48,081 nt of DNA, taken from NCBI GenBank assembly GCA_902628635.1, contig CACONQ010000004.1, positions 1-48,081 on the forward strand, read 5' to 3'. The stretch's first letter is position 1; each line of letters begins with the position of its first letter. Shown here one piece after another: positions 17,567 to 26,343 of this stretch. The DNA comes from an uncultured Pelagibacteraceae bacterium. Lineage in GTDB: Bacteria; Pseudomonadota; Alphaproteobacteria; Pelagibacterales; Pelagibacteraceae. A model generated the notes under the pieces. It saw only the letters and a program-made list of their open reading frames with translations. It made no database searches and had not been told where the DNA came from. A program made the translations under genes and the position numbers.

Positions 17567-18987
17567 TTTTTCTTTTTAAGTGACTGGAAAGCCTCTAAGG
17601 CTTCTTTTCTTGCTACCTCGTGGATTACAATGGGCTTTGGATAATCTTTTCCGATAACAGTATTTATTGCTTCTTGATATTTTTTTTCCATTTCCCAAGG
17701 TTTATGAATAAATTTTTGTGGAACTTTTTTTAATTCGGGTACCCATTTTTTTACATATTCTCCCTCTTTATCAAATTTTTCTCCCTGCAAAATTGGATTA
17801 AAAATTCTAAAATATGGAGCTGCATCTGCACCACATCCCGCTACCCACTGCCATTGAGCTACATTGTTTGCCTCGTTAAAATCAAATAAACAGTTTCTAA
17901 AATATTTTTCTCCCTCTTGCCAGTTTATCCTTAAATGTTTTACTAAAAAAGATCCAACAACCATTCTAATTCTATTATGCATCCATCCGGTCTCATATAA
18001 TTCTCTCATTCCTGCATCAACAATTGGATATCCAGTCATTCCTTTTTTCCAAAGACTTAATTTTTTTTTATCATTTATCCATGGAAATTTATCAAATTCT
18101 TTTCTAAGATTTCCTTTAAGCATTTGTGGAAAATAATTAATTAAACTATGTGAAAATTCTCTCCAACCAATTTCATTAATATATTTTCTAACACTTATAT
18201 TTTTTGATTTAATTTTTGAACATTTATTATAGATAGTTTTAACACCAATTTGTCCACTTCTTATATATGGAGATAATTTAGAGGTACCTTTTATAGAAGG
18301 ATAGTCACGTTTTGTACCATAATTATATATATCGTTTTTTATAAAACCATCTAAATATTCATTTGCTTTATTCTCTGAAGGGTACCAATATTTATCAAAT
18401 TTTTTATACCAGTTTTTTTTTGGTAAAATATCTTTAAAAGAAATATTTTTTTTGGTTAAATTTTTACTCAACTTCACTTTTTTTACTTTATGGTCAGTGC
18501 TTGGAATTTTCTCTAAAAAAATTCTTTCAGCATTTTTCCAAAAAGGGCTATAAACTTTAAAGGGTGTTTCGTCACCCTTCTTAACCTCTTGAAACTCATT
18601 TAAAACATTTCCCCTAAAATTTTTAAAATTTATTTTATTGTCCTTAAAATGTTCAATCAGCTCATCATCTTTTTTGATTTCAAAAGGCTCATAAACTTTA
18701 TTCCAGTAAATACTTATACCATCTTTAGCTTTTATTTTTTTTAAATAAGAGACCTGATTATCTTCAACAATTTCAAGATTAATGTTGTATTTAGATAAAT
18801 CCTTTTGAAATTCCTCTAGAGATCTTGATAACCACCATTTTTGGGCCTCTCTTTTTCCATCATAAATTGACTTATCAAATATAAAAACTGTTGAGACAAT
18901 CTCGTGATTATTTGATGCGTAAGACAAAGCAGGATTATCTTTTAATCTAAAATCATCTCTTAACCAAAAAATTGCATTTTTTGTCAT
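17563..18987 (-). CDS. phr: Deoxyribodipyrimidine photolyase (cryptochrome/photolyase family)
   Basis: A 474-aa light-driven DNA repair enzyme for pyrimidine dimers. The N-terminal antenna-binding domain begins NAIFWLRDDFRLKDNPAL. The C-terminal FAD domain has GMTGYPIVDAGMRELYETG, WMHNRIRMVVGSFL and WQWVAGCGADAAPYFRIFNP. These are standard CPD photolyase signatures, although a close cryptochrome relative cannot be fully excluded. Its ATG overlaps the stop of the upstream lyase gene by one base (TAATG). It is thus the last gene of the minus-strand methylamine-type operon, an odd companion that fits a surface-ocean lifestyle. Confidence 0.92.
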   Translation of the reverse strand: MTKNAIFWLRDDFRLKDNPALSYASNNHEIVSTVFIFDKSIYDGKREAQKWWLSRSLEEFQKDLSKYNINLEIVEDNQVSYLKKIKAKDGISIYWNKVYEPFEIKKDDELIEHFKDNKINFKNFRGNVLNEFQEVKKGDETPFKVYSPFWKNAERIFLEKIPSTDHKVKKVKLSKNLTKKNISFKDILPKKNWYKKFDKYWYPSENKANEYLDGFIKNDIYNYGTKRDYPSIKGTSKLSPYIRSGQIGVKTIYNKCSKIKSKNISVRKYINEIGWREFSHSLINYFPQMLKGNLRKEFDKFPWINDKKKLSLWKKGMTGYPIVDAGMRELYETGWMHNRIRMVVGSFLVKHLRINWQEGEKYFRNCLFDFNEANNVAQWQWVAGCGADAAPYFRIFNPILQGEKFDKEGEYVKKWVPELKKVPQKFIHKPWEMEKKYQEAINTVIGKDYPKPIVIHEVARKEALEAFQSLKKKN

Positions 18988-20135
18988 TAATTACCAAGTT
19001 CTTTGTTGCCTTTGTTCAATAATTCTGAATAAAGATTTTTATCTGCGTCTCCTTCGCAACCAATTAGAAGTACATTGGAACTTTTGTTTAATTCCAGTTT
19101 TTCTTTAATATTAGCACTTTCACATGATGCAATTAAACTTATCAATCCTGGAGTAGCGCACTCACCACCTATAATATTTTTATTACAAAAATGTTTATTT
19201 TTAAGCATTGCTACAGTTTTTGCTACGTATTTGTCCGCTACACTAGTACAAAAATTAACAGAATTTTTTAATATTTGCCATGGGACCAATGATACCTCAC
19301 CACATGACATTCCACCCATGATACTCTCTTTTTGAATATTTACTTTTTGTAATGATCCTTTTTCAATACTTTTAAGAACACAATCAGCATTCTCTGGTTC
19401 AACTATGATTATTTTTGGTATTCTTTTAAAATACTTTGCTACACCAGCGATAGCACCTGATGCCATACCTCCTACACCGGCTTGTAAAAAAATATGGGTT
19501 ATATATTGATCTGTTTGTCTTGAAATTTCATCGATCATTACTGAGTATCCAGAAATAGTTAACTTAGGAACATATTCATAATTTTTCCACGCAACGTCCT
19601 GAACTATTTCCCATTTATTAGTTTTTGATTGTTTAATACATTCCTCCAACGATTTCTCATAATTACCTTTTACCCTAATGACATCTGCTCCTAATTTTTT
19701 CATTTCTTGAGATCGTATTTCACTTACAAATTCACTTATGAAAATTTTACACTCTAAGCCCAATTTTTTTGCACCCCATGCAACTGAACGACCATGATTT
19801 CCTGCTGTAGCTGTTGATACAGTTATGTTCTTATTTCCTTTTGTAACTTTTTCAACTGCATATGCTCCACCTAAAGCCTTAAAAGATTTTAAATTAAATC
19901 TCTTTGATTCATCTTTATAAAATATATTATTTAATTTTAATTGATTTGACAATTCATCAAGACTTATCAAAGGTGTAGGTATATAATTTTCCCAATTTGA
20001 AATTACTTTTAATGCATCAACTAAATTTTCTTTTCCACAAATATTAATGATTTCTTCCCTATCAAATTTAAAATTTGAGTTAGAAATGAGGTTTGAAAGT
20101 TTCCAACCGTATTCTTCAGATTGACTCATGGACAA
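18987..20135 (-). CDS. PLP-dependent lyase similar to diaminopropionate ammonia-lyase
   Basis: A 382-aa enzyme of the tryptophan-synthase-beta fold. The PLP lysine is in FNLKSFKALGG (K86 expected), followed by the phosphate-binding STATAGNHGRSVAWGAKKLG. The pattern SKRFNLKSFKALGGAYAV is particularly like diaminopropionate ammonia-lyase, which converts 2,3-diaminopropionate to pyruvate and ammonia. A GGECATPGLISLIA segment resembles the C-terminal part of that family. Threonine/serine dehydratases are the main alternative. It starts directly after the GS-1 stop and overlaps phr by one base. This places it in the amt-mgs-gmaS operon and suggests an ammonia-releasing or amino-acid-recycling job. 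Confidence 0.72.
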   Translation of the reverse strand: MSMSQSEEYGWKLSNLISNSNFKFDREEIINICGKENLVDALKVISNWENYIPTPLISLDELSNQLKLNNIFYKDESKRFNLKSFKALGGAYAVEKVTKGNKNITVSTATAGNHGRSVAWGAKKLGLECKIFISEFVSEIRSQEMKKLGADVIRVKGNYEKSLEECIKQSKTNKWEIVQDVAWKNYEYVPKLTISGYSVMIDEISRQTDQYITHIFLQAGVGGMASGAIAGVAKYFKRIPKIIIVEPENADCVLKSIEKGSLQKVNIQKESIMGGMSCGEVSLVPWQILKNSVNFCTSVADKYVAKTVAMLKNKHFCNKNIIGGECATPGLISLIASCESANIKEKLELNKSSNVLLIGCEGDADKNLYSELLNKGNKELGN

Positions 20136-21461
20136 TCAACAATCCAAAGTATTTCTTTTTTCCCACTCTGTAACTGGCTTTTTTTTATCAAATATCTCTT
20201 CTTTTCCAAAATTTATTATTTCTTGCTTTTTAAGCTTAATATAACTGTCTATTACATTATTTCCAAATGCTTCTCTAATTTCTTTACTATTATCTAATTC
20301 CTCAATTGAGTCTTCTATATCATCTGGTAATTTTTCTAAATTTGGATATTTATCAAAATCCTTATACATATTACACATAAGCGGCTCACCTGGATCTAGT
20401 TTTAAATTTAAACCATTTAATCCAGCGGCTATAATTCCTGCTTGCAATAAATATGGATTAGCAGATCCATCCATTAATCTTAATTCAAATCTTCCCTCAT
20501 CTGGAATTCTTATCATATGAGTTCTATTATTGCCGGTGTAAGAGATGCTTGATGGTGACCAAGTAGCACCTGATTTTGTTGGTGGAGCATTTATTCTTCT
20601 ATAACTATTTATAGATGGATTAAAAAAGGCTGATAAAGGTTTTGCACTTTTCATAATACCACCTAAAAAATTATACGCAGTTTTACTTAGACCAAGCCTA
20701 TCTCCTTTTTCTAAAAATTTATTTATATTACCATTCCACAATGATACGTGAGCGTGACAACCATTACCTGTTAAATCATTAAATGGTTTAGGCATAAAAG
20801 TTGCTCTTAAACCATGTTTTTCAGCAAGTGTTTTTACCATAAACTTAAAGAAGACATGTCTATCAGCAGTAATTAAAGAGTCTGAATAGTCCCAATTCAT
20901 TTCAAATTGACCGTTTGCATCTTCGTGATCATTTTGATAAGGACCCCAACCTAACTCAATCATGCTGTCACAAATATCTTTTATTAAGTCATATCTTCTC
21001 ATAAGTGCAGATTGATCGTAGCAAGGTTTAGATTGTATATCTCTTTTATCTGCTATATCTGAACCGTCCTGATTTATTAAAAAATACTCACACTCCACAC
21101 CTGATTTCATTTGAAAACCCTTTTTGGATAATCTATCGATTTGATTTTTAAGCATCACTCTTGGCGATGCAGCAACTTGTTTACCATTCATCCACAAATC
21201 AGATGCTAACCATCCTACCTCTTTGTTCCATGGCAACTGAATTAAACTATCTGGATCAGGTATGCCAAACATATCTGAGTCAGCGGGAGTCATATCTAAC
21301 CATGTTGCAAAACCAGCAAAACCAGCTCCATCTTTTTGCATACCTGAAATGGCCTCAGCAGGAACAAGCTTTGATCTGAGAACACCAAATAAATCTACAA
21401 AACTTATTAAAAAATATTTTATTTTTTTTGCTTTGGCAATTTTAGATAAGTTTTTTGACAT
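20136..21461 (-). CDS. gmaS: Glutamine-synthetase-like ligase, probable gamma-glutamylmethylamide synthetase (module 1)
   Basis: A 441-aa member of the glutamine synthetase superfamily, matching the GlnT/'type III' group that includes GmaS. The ATP/metal/glutamate-site motifs are intact: VECEYFL, HEDANGQFEMNW, the GNGCHAHVSLW loop (H236, H238) and RIPDEGRFELRLMDGSANPYL. The NLYDLP adenylylation site of GlnA is missing. With an N-methylglutamate-synthase-type gene set just upstream, the likely reaction is methylamine plus glutamate plus ATP giving gamma-glutamylmethylamide. A plain or specialised glutamine synthetase remains possible. It follows the FMN protein after 44 bases and abuts the lyase gene. 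Confidence 0.72.
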   Translation of the reverse strand: MSKNLSKIAKAKKIKYFLISFVDLFGVLRSKLVPAEAISGMQKDGAGFAGFATWLDMTPADSDMFGIPDPDSLIQLPWNKEVGWLASDLWMNGKQVAASPRVMLKNQIDRLSKKGFQMKSGVECEYFLINQDGSDIADKRDIQSKPCYDQSALMRRYDLIKDICDSMIELGWGPYQNDHEDANGQFEMNWDYSDSLITADRHVFFKFMVKTLAEKHGLRATFMPKPFNDLTGNGCHAHVSLWNGNINKFLEKGDRLGLSKTAYNFLGGIMKSAKPLSAFFNPSINSYRRINAPPTKSGATWSPSSISYTGNNRTHMIRIPDEGRFELRLMDGSANPYLLQAGIIAAGLNGLNLKLDPGEPLMCNMYKDFDKYPNLEKLPDDIEDSIEELDNSKEIREAFGNNVIDSYIKLKKQEIINFGKEEIFDKKKPVTEWEKRNTLDC

Positions 21462-21505
21462 ATCTTATTCTAGGTCTTTATATAAACTCTATCAATACCA
21501 AAATA

Positions 21506-22822
21506 CTATTTTTTTCCAGGTATCCAGTTTGTTCCAGCCAAAGGAACTCTTGCCATTGCCGCAGCTTCCACCGTTAAGGCACACAAATCCTCAGGTTCTA
21601 AATTGTGTAAATCATTTTTTCCACATGCCCGAGCTAGAGTTTGGGCTTCCAAAGTCATAACCTTAAGATAATTACAAAGTTTTTTACCTGCCAAGATTGG
21701 ATCTAATCTTTTCATTAACTCAGGGTCCTGAGTTGAAATTCCTGCAGGATCCATTCCCTCATGCCAATCATCATAAGCACCAGCTTTGGAACCTAACTTT
21801 TTATATTCATCGTCCCACTTAGGATCGTTATCACCAATTGCAATCATTGCTGCAGATCCAATTGACACCGCATCAGCTCCTAAGGCCATTGCTTTTGCAA
21901 CATCTGCACCATTTCTAATTCCTCCAGAAATTATTAGTTGTACTTTTCTATGCATATTTAAATCTTGTAATGCATCCACAGCAGGTCTAATACATCCTAA
22001 TGTAGGTTGTCCCACATTTTCAATAAAAACTTCTTGTGTTGCAGCAGTTCCACCTTGCATTCCATCAAGAACAACAACGTCAGCTCCTGCTTTTACCGCT
22101 AAAGCGGTATCATAATAAGGTCTTGAGCCAGCAATTTTAATAAATATTGGAACTTGCCAATTTGTTATTTCTCTTAATTCTAAAATTTTTATTTTTAAGT
22201 CATCTGGCCCTGTCCAATCAGGATGTCTACAAGCTGATCTCTGGTCAACACCTTTAGGGAGGGTTCTCATTTCTGCAACTCTATCATTTATTTTTTGTCC
22301 TAATAGCATTCCACCACCACCTGGTTTTGCACCTTGGCCAATAACAACTTCTATAGCATCTGCTTTTCTAAGATCGTTTGGGTTCATTCCATATCTAGAT
22401 GGGAGTAATTGATAGACTAGATTTTTAGATTGACCTCTTTCTTCTGGTGTCATCCCACCATCGCCAGTTGTTGTTGATGTTCCAGCCTGACTTGCACCTC
22501 TTCCTAAAGCCTCTTTTGCTGGTCCTGATAAAGCTCCAAAACTCATTCCAGCAATTGTAATTGGAATATCTAATTGCAAAGGTTTCTTTGCGTACCTTGT
22601 TCCTAAGGTAACTTTTGTATTACATGTTTCTCGATAACCTTCTAAAGGATATCTAGACATAGATGCACCTAAAAACAACAAATCGTCGAAGTGAGGTAAT
22701 CTTTTTTTGGAACCGCCGCCTCGTATATCATATATCCCAGTTTCTGCAGCTCTTCTAATTTCGGAGTTTGTATATTCATCAAATGTCCAAGATATTCTGG
22801 GTTTTGTTTTATTTTTTGTCAT
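21506..22822 (-). CDS. mgsC: FMN-binding glutamate-synthase-like protein, N-methylglutamate synthase subunit C type (module 1)
   Basis: A 438-aa protein equal to the central FMN/2-oxoglutarate domain of glutamate synthase large subunit. The TIM barrel shows GMSFGALSGPAKEALGRGA, QGAKPGGGGMLLGQKI, the DGMQGGTAATQEV loop and ISGGIRNGADVAKAMALGADAVSIG. At the place where glutamate synthase has its [3Fe-4S] cysteines, this protein reads AYDDWHEGMDPAGI (349-362) with no cysteine at all. It would combine an amine released by the amidotransferase subunit with 2-oxoglutarate, but how it receives reducing power is unclear. It starts two bases after the GXGXG gene stop. Confidence 0.77.
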   Translation of the reverse strand: MTKNKTKPRISWTFDEYTNSEIRRAAETGIYDIRGGGSKKRLPHFDDLLFLGASMSRYPLEGYRETCNTKVTLGTRYAKKPLQLDIPITIAGMSFGALSGPAKEALGRGASQAGTSTTTGDGGMTPEERGQSKNLVYQLLPSRYGMNPNDLRKADAIEVVIGQGAKPGGGGMLLGQKINDRVAEMRTLPKGVDQRSACRHPDWTGPDDLKIKILELREITNWQVPIFIKIAGSRPYYDTALAVKAGADVVVLDGMQGGTAATQEVFIENVGQPTLGCIRPAVDALQDLNMHRKVQLIISGGIRNGADVAKAMALGADAVSIGSAAMIAIGDNDPKWDDEYKKLGSKAGAYDDWHEGMDPAGISTQDPELMKRLDPILAGKKLCNYLKVMTLEAQTLARACGKNDLHNLEPEDLCALTVEAAAMARVPLAGTNWIPGKK

Positions 22823-22824
22823 TT

Positions 22825-23520
22825 TTAATAATTTGATAAGTTGTCTATTTTAAAATTGTATAATTTTCTTGCAGATCCATATCTTTTAAAATCTGAGGGT
22901 TTAAATTTTTTTATACCACTATTTTTTAATAAATTCTCTATTACCATTTCATGCTTTCTTTCTAATTTTTTCTCAATACAATCTGCACCAAGTGATTTGA
23001 CTTTACCCTTAACATAAATTTCAGTTTCATAAATACTATCGCCTAATGCTTCACCGGCATCACCACAAATTAGTATGTTTCCAGCTTGAGCCATAAAAGC
23101 GCACATATGCCCAACAGAACCTTTTACAACTATATCAACACCTTTCATTGATATTCCACATCTTGAACTTGCGTCACCATCTATTATTAACAATCCACCA
23201 TGGGCAGTTGCCCCCGCAGATTGGGAAGCATTACCTTTGACATGCACTTTTCCTGACATCATATTTTCCGCAACACCTGTTCCAACATTACCAGTAATCG
23301 TAACAAATGCATTTTGATTCATACCTGCACAAAAATATCCCGTATGACCTTTTATAGTAACATCTATTTCATCTTTTAAGCCAGCGCATATAGCATGATT
23401 TCCCTCTGGATTGATAACTGTAAAGCTTCTTTGATTTTGTTTTGATCCAATATTTTGAAGTTTTTGGTTAACTTCTCTAAGTTTTAATTTTTTTAAATCA
23501 AGGTTCATTAATTTCCCCAT
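22825..23520 (-). CDS. mgsB: GXGXG beta-helix subunit, N-methylglutamate synthase subunit B type (module 1)
   Basis: A 231-aa protein made of the GXGXG right-handed beta-helix that ends glutamate synthase large subunits. Repeats such as GHTGYFCAGMNQNAFVTI, GNVGTGVAENMMSGKVHV, GLLIIDGDASSRCGI and VGHMCAFMAQAGNILICG are visible. It is structural and links the amidotransferase and FMN subunits. The ATG at 23520 overlaps the upstream gene by 13 bases. An internal ATG at 23508, preceded by GGGGA at good spacing and forming TAATG with the upstream stop, is a real alternative that would shorten it by four residues. Confidence 0.8.
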   Translation of the reverse strand: MGKLMNLDLKKLKLREVNQKLQNIGSKQNQRSFTVINPEGNHAICAGLKDEIDVTIKGHTGYFCAGMNQNAFVTITGNVGTGVAENMMSGKVHVKGNASQSAGATAHGGLLIIDGDASSRCGISMKGVDIVVKGSVGHMCAFMAQAGNILICGDAGEALGDSIYETEIYVKGKVKSLGADCIEKKLERKHEMVIENLLKNSGIKKFKPSDFKRYGSARKLYNFKIDNLSNY

Positions 23521-24392
23521 GTGTAAACAATTCCAGGGTCAGGCTCAAATATCTTTGCATTATTTACATTTGGAAGATGTGCCATTGCTTGAAATTCCGA
23601 TGCAATAGCTACGTAATCATTTGTCTCCGCAATCACTGCTGGCTTACAGGCTATTTCATCTCTTACAATTGCAAAACCTTTTCTTGTTCCTGTTATAAAG
23701 GTATAGAATCCATCAAGATCTTTTAATCCAGATAAAAGTGTGTCCTTTAAAGTATTTTTATTTTTTAAACTATTAGAAATATATCCTGCAGCAACCTCTG
23801 TATCATTTTCCGAATTAAATTTAGATCCTTTTTTCCTCAATTCTCTTCTAAGATTATTATGATTAGACAGAGATCCATTATGAACTAAGCATTCATCTTC
23901 ACCAGTAGAATAAGGATGAGAACCATCTGTTGTGATAGCACTTTCGGTCGCCATTCTTGTATGTCCTATCCCATGTGAGCCTTCAAGTTTTTCTAAATTA
24001 AATTTTTTTACCACTTTTTCGGGGTTGCCAACTTGCTTAAAAATTTCTATAGATTTTCCATAACCTACCAAGGAAATATCTTTTAATTTCTCATTTATAA
24101 TTTTAAGTATTTTTTCAGGTTTTTCATTTGTTTTTATAATTACATGGTCTGAAATTTGTTCAATTTTTGCTTTCTTAATAACTTTAGTAAATTGTTTTTT
24201 AAAAGTTAAAAAATTGATTTTATTAAGGCATATTGAATATTTATATTTATATTTTTTCTCCTCTTTATAAATTGCGAAACCTGCGCTATCAGGACCTCTA
24301 GAGGACATATTTTTAAGCATTCCTGATAAAAATCTACCTAATGATTTCTCAAGCTTTTTATTTTTTAAATAGATTCCTACTATGCCACACAT
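23508..24392 (-). CDS. mgsA: Class II glutamine amidotransferase subunit, N-methylglutamate synthase subunit A type (module 1)
   Basis: A 294-aa Ntn-hydrolase of the GltB/PurF amidotransferase type. It starts MCGIVG, so Cys2 becomes the N-terminal nucleophile after Met removal. Further motifs are SRGPDSAGFAIY, the GIGHTRMATESAITTDGSHPY loop and VHNGSLSNHNNLRREL, then NDTEVAAGYI. It would hydrolyse a gamma-glutamyl amide and pass the amine to the FMN subunit. An insert at about residues 70-125, rich in Lys and Ile, separates the early motifs, as in the module 2 paralogue. It starts 11 bases after the 52-aa membrane-protein gene. Confidence 0.8.
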   Translation of the reverse strand: MCGIVGIYLKNKKLEKSLGRFLSGMLKNMSSRGPDSAGFAIYKEEKKYKYKYSICLNKINFLTFKKQFTKVIKKAKIEQISDHVIIKTNEKPEKILKIINEKLKDISLVGYGKSIEIFKQVGNPEKVVKKFNLEKLEGSHGIGHTRMATESAITTDGSHPYSTGEDECLVHNGSLSNHNNLRRELRKKGSKFNSENDTEVAAGYISNSLKNKNTLKDTLLSGLKDLDGFYTFITGTRKGFAIVRDEIACKPAVIAETNDYVAIASEFQAMAHLPNVNNAKIFEPDPGIVYTWGN

Positions 24393-24403
24393 AAATATTA
24401 AAT

Positions 24404-24562
24404 TTAAAGTAAAGATAATAAAAAATCTTTATAGTAAAGAAGGGTTACTAATACAATGATGATAATTGCGGCAATTGCTCCATACTTTGCTTTTGGCCAC
24501 GCTAGCCTTGCCATTTTGCTAGGCGTTTTATTTACTTGTTCTTGATTGTTATTTTCTTCCAT
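24404..24562 (-). CDS. Small single-span membrane protein (52 aa) between amt and mgsA
   Basis: The ATG at 24562 opens 52 codons ending in TAA at 24406-24404. The N-terminal half is polar (MEENNNQEQVNKTPSKMARL); the second half is one hydrophobic helix (about residues 28-44, GAIAAIIIIVLVTLLYY) with a short tail. It belongs to no family I know. It lies in the same direction as its neighbours, 11 bases before mgsA and 47 bases behind a 73-aa membrane-protein gene, with a strong hairpin in that gap. Position suggests an accessory to Amt or to the synthase complex. Confidence 0.6.
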   Translation of the reverse strand: MEENNNQEQVNKTPSKMARLAWPKAKYGAIAAIIIIVLVTLLYYKDFLLSLL

Positions 24563-24573
24563 TTAATTAAGAA

Positions 24574-24597
24574 GGGCGCATAAAAATTTATGCGCCC
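24574..24597 (-). terminator. Strong intercistronic hairpin between two small membrane-protein genes
   Basis: An 11-bp perfect inverted repeat (GGGCGCATAAA, 24574-24584, and TTTATGCGCCC, 24587-24597) with a two-base loop in the strictest reading. In the transcription direction it is followed only by TTCTTAATT, a weak T tract. It may be a leaky terminator or an mRNA-stabilising stem that keeps amt expression higher than that of the downstream mgs genes. Confidence 0.6.
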
Positions 24598-24609
24598 CAA
24601 TTAAATTAA

Positions 24610-24831
24610 TTACCCATCGGTAATATTACTTTTCCAATCGTTTGGACCACGTCTCTGCCTTGCAAGTTTTTGAAGTTTTTCACTTTCTTGCTTGGCAGTA
24701 ATAACATGCCAACCGATCCAAATGATAAATCCAAGGATTACTAAGATTCCTTCAGATCCAACACCTGGGTATACAGCACCTTGGACTTCAGAGGCGCTTA
24801 AATGATCTATCCAGTTTGTTACTGTTGCCAT
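24610..24831 (-). CDS. Small single-span membrane protein (73 aa) downstream of amt
   Basis: A 73-aa protein with one membrane helix (about residues 28-46, GILVILGFIIWIGWHVITA) and a charged C-terminal tail rich in Lys, Gln and Arg. It starts 12 bases after amt with an excellent ribosome-binding site (GGAGG overlapping the amt stop region), so it is certainly translated along with the transporter. I do not recognise a family. It occupies the place where a PII protein gene often accompanies amt. A role as an Amt-associated subunit or regulator is inference only. Confidence 0.75.
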   Translation of the reverse strand: MATVTNWIDHLSASEVQGAVYPGVGSEGILVILGFIIWIGWHVITAKQESEKLQKLARQRRGPNDWKSNITDG

Positions 24832-24843
24832 AAATTATCCTCC

Positions 24844-26244
24844 TTACCTGGTTGCAGAGGCCACGGATTTTTCGTCATCCTTTGCTGCCTCCATTATTTC
24901 ATAGTCTAGTCCAGCGATTTCAGCTTCTCTTGGAATTCTTAATTTACCCATTCCTTGAAGAACTTTCGCTATGACATATCCCGGAATCATTCCAAGAACA
25001 AAAAACATAATTATTGCTCCTATGAACATTCCTAAAGGATTTATAGATGCATAAGTAGCTCCGTCCCACATAGCTCCAACACTATAACCTGATGAAGGAT
25101 AACCATTTAGAACAAATCCACAAATTACTAGTCCTACGAAACCAGCATAACCATGCACTGCTACTGCACCAACTGCATCGTCGATTTTGAACTTACGTTC
25201 AACAAAGTAATGCAATTTATAAGCAATAACTACTCCGATCATACCAATTATCATTGATTGTATAGGGTGATACAAGTCATTACCTGCTGAAGCACATATG
25301 ATACCTGCTAGTCCAGAAGAATATGTCCAGAATGGATCTCCTTTAGAGATTACGTATCCAGCTAATAATCCTCCCGAAAGTGACATTAAGAAGTTAAAAG
25401 TAATACCACTCAATGTAGTAGGAGTTACATAAATGTTTGTTGCGGTAAAGTATGTGACACCTTCCATTCCATATTCAGGACCTAAGTTGAATATAGGTAT
25501 GTTACATGCAGCATAGAATCCCCAAAAGCCAGTGTAAATTAAAAACAATCCAATTACGACTAGCCAAGGATTTCTTGGTCCAATGTTTCTTGGCTCACCA
25601 CTTGATGTAAACTTACCTAATCTTGGACCTAAAACAACTAAAATACCAAGAGCAAATCCGCCAGCTATTGCGTGAATTACTCCTGACGCATAAGCGTCAT
25701 GATATCCTAAAAGTTTAAGCATCCACCCGTCAAAGTGCCATCCCCATGCAGCATCAATTACCCAAAACACAGAACCAATTGCTACTGCTAATATTCCAAA
25801 TGCAAAAGTTGTAATTCTCTCAATTACTGCACCTGAAACAATTGAAGCAGCTGTCCATGAAAATAATAAAAACGCTGCCCAGAAAACTCCGCTTATGTGA
25901 TCTCCAAGGTTTACTGCCATAAGTTGGCTTGTAGCCTTGTAATAAACAGAGCTAAATGCAGAGTCATCCATTATTAAAGCGTCGCTTCCGTTCATTATTG
26001 ATGGTGCAAGTCCTGGTCCCGTTGGAAAAGCCCAATATATCCACCATCCAAATAAAAACCACGTAACTGTTACCAGAGGTATAAGTATAGTGTTTTTCAT
26101 TAATGTATGTTGATGATGTTTGTATCGGGAAGCTCCAACTTCATACATACAGAAGCCCACGTGAATTAAAAACATGAGCACTACTGTTACCCAGTAGTAA
26201 AATTCTGTAAATATGGTCGTCAATGCACCTAGTTCATTAGTCAT
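24844..26244 (-). CDS. amt: Ammonium/methylammonium channel (Amt family)
   Basis: A 466-aa inner-membrane channel with about eleven hydrophobic helices. The conduction-pore residues are recognisable: an Asp-to-His pair in HDAYASGVIHAIAGG (D183, H191) and the second twin histidine in VAVHGYAGFVG (H364). The family element SIVSGAVIER is also present. Amt proteins carry ammonium and methylammonium. Here it is followed by two small membrane proteins and an N-methylglutamate-synthase-type operon, so methylamine uptake or recapture is a good candidate function. No glnK/glnB gene is adjacent. A GGAGG ribosome-binding site and a perfect palindrome lie just before the start. Confidence 0.93.
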   Translation of the reverse strand: MTNELGALTTIFTEFYYWVTVVLMFLIHVGFCMYEVGASRYKHHQHTLMKNTILIPLVTVTWFLFGWWIYWAFPTGPGLAPSIMNGSDALIMDDSAFSSVYYKATSQLMAVNLGDHISGVFWAAFLLFSWTAASIVSGAVIERITTFAFGILAVAIGSVFWVIDAAWGWHFDGWMLKLLGYHDAYASGVIHAIAGGFALGILVVLGPRLGKFTSSGEPRNIGPRNPWLVVIGLFLIYTGFWGFYAACNIPIFNLGPEYGMEGVTYFTATNIYVTPTTLSGITFNFLMSLSGGLLAGYVISKGDPFWTYSSGLAGIICASAGNDLYHPIQSMIIGMIGVVIAYKLHYFVERKFKIDDAVGAVAVHGYAGFVGLVICGFVLNGYPSSGYSVGAMWDGATYASINPLGMFIGAIIMFFVLGMIPGYVIAKVLQGMGKLRIPREAEIAGLDYEIMEAAKDDEKSVASATR

Positions 26245-26255
26245 ATCAAACCTCC

Positions 26256-26306
26256 ATTTGTTTAAACAAATTACTTTTATTTTAAATAATGAGAAAATTA
26301 GTACAA
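26256..26306 (-). promoter_or_regulatory. amt promoter with a perfect 16-bp palindrome at the transcript start
   Basis: Reading the - strand, TTGTAC (26306-26301), a 16-base spacer and TAAAAT (26284-26279) form a promoter-like pair. The predicted start, near 26272, sits at the edge of the perfect palindrome ATTTGTTTAAACAAAT (26271-26256), which itself abuts the GGAGG ribosome-binding site (26255-26251). The palindrome could be an operator or an mRNA structure next to the ribosome site. Confidence 0.5.
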
Positions 26307-26343
26307 CGTTAAAAAACCTATTCTGAGCGTAAAAATTTAATTT

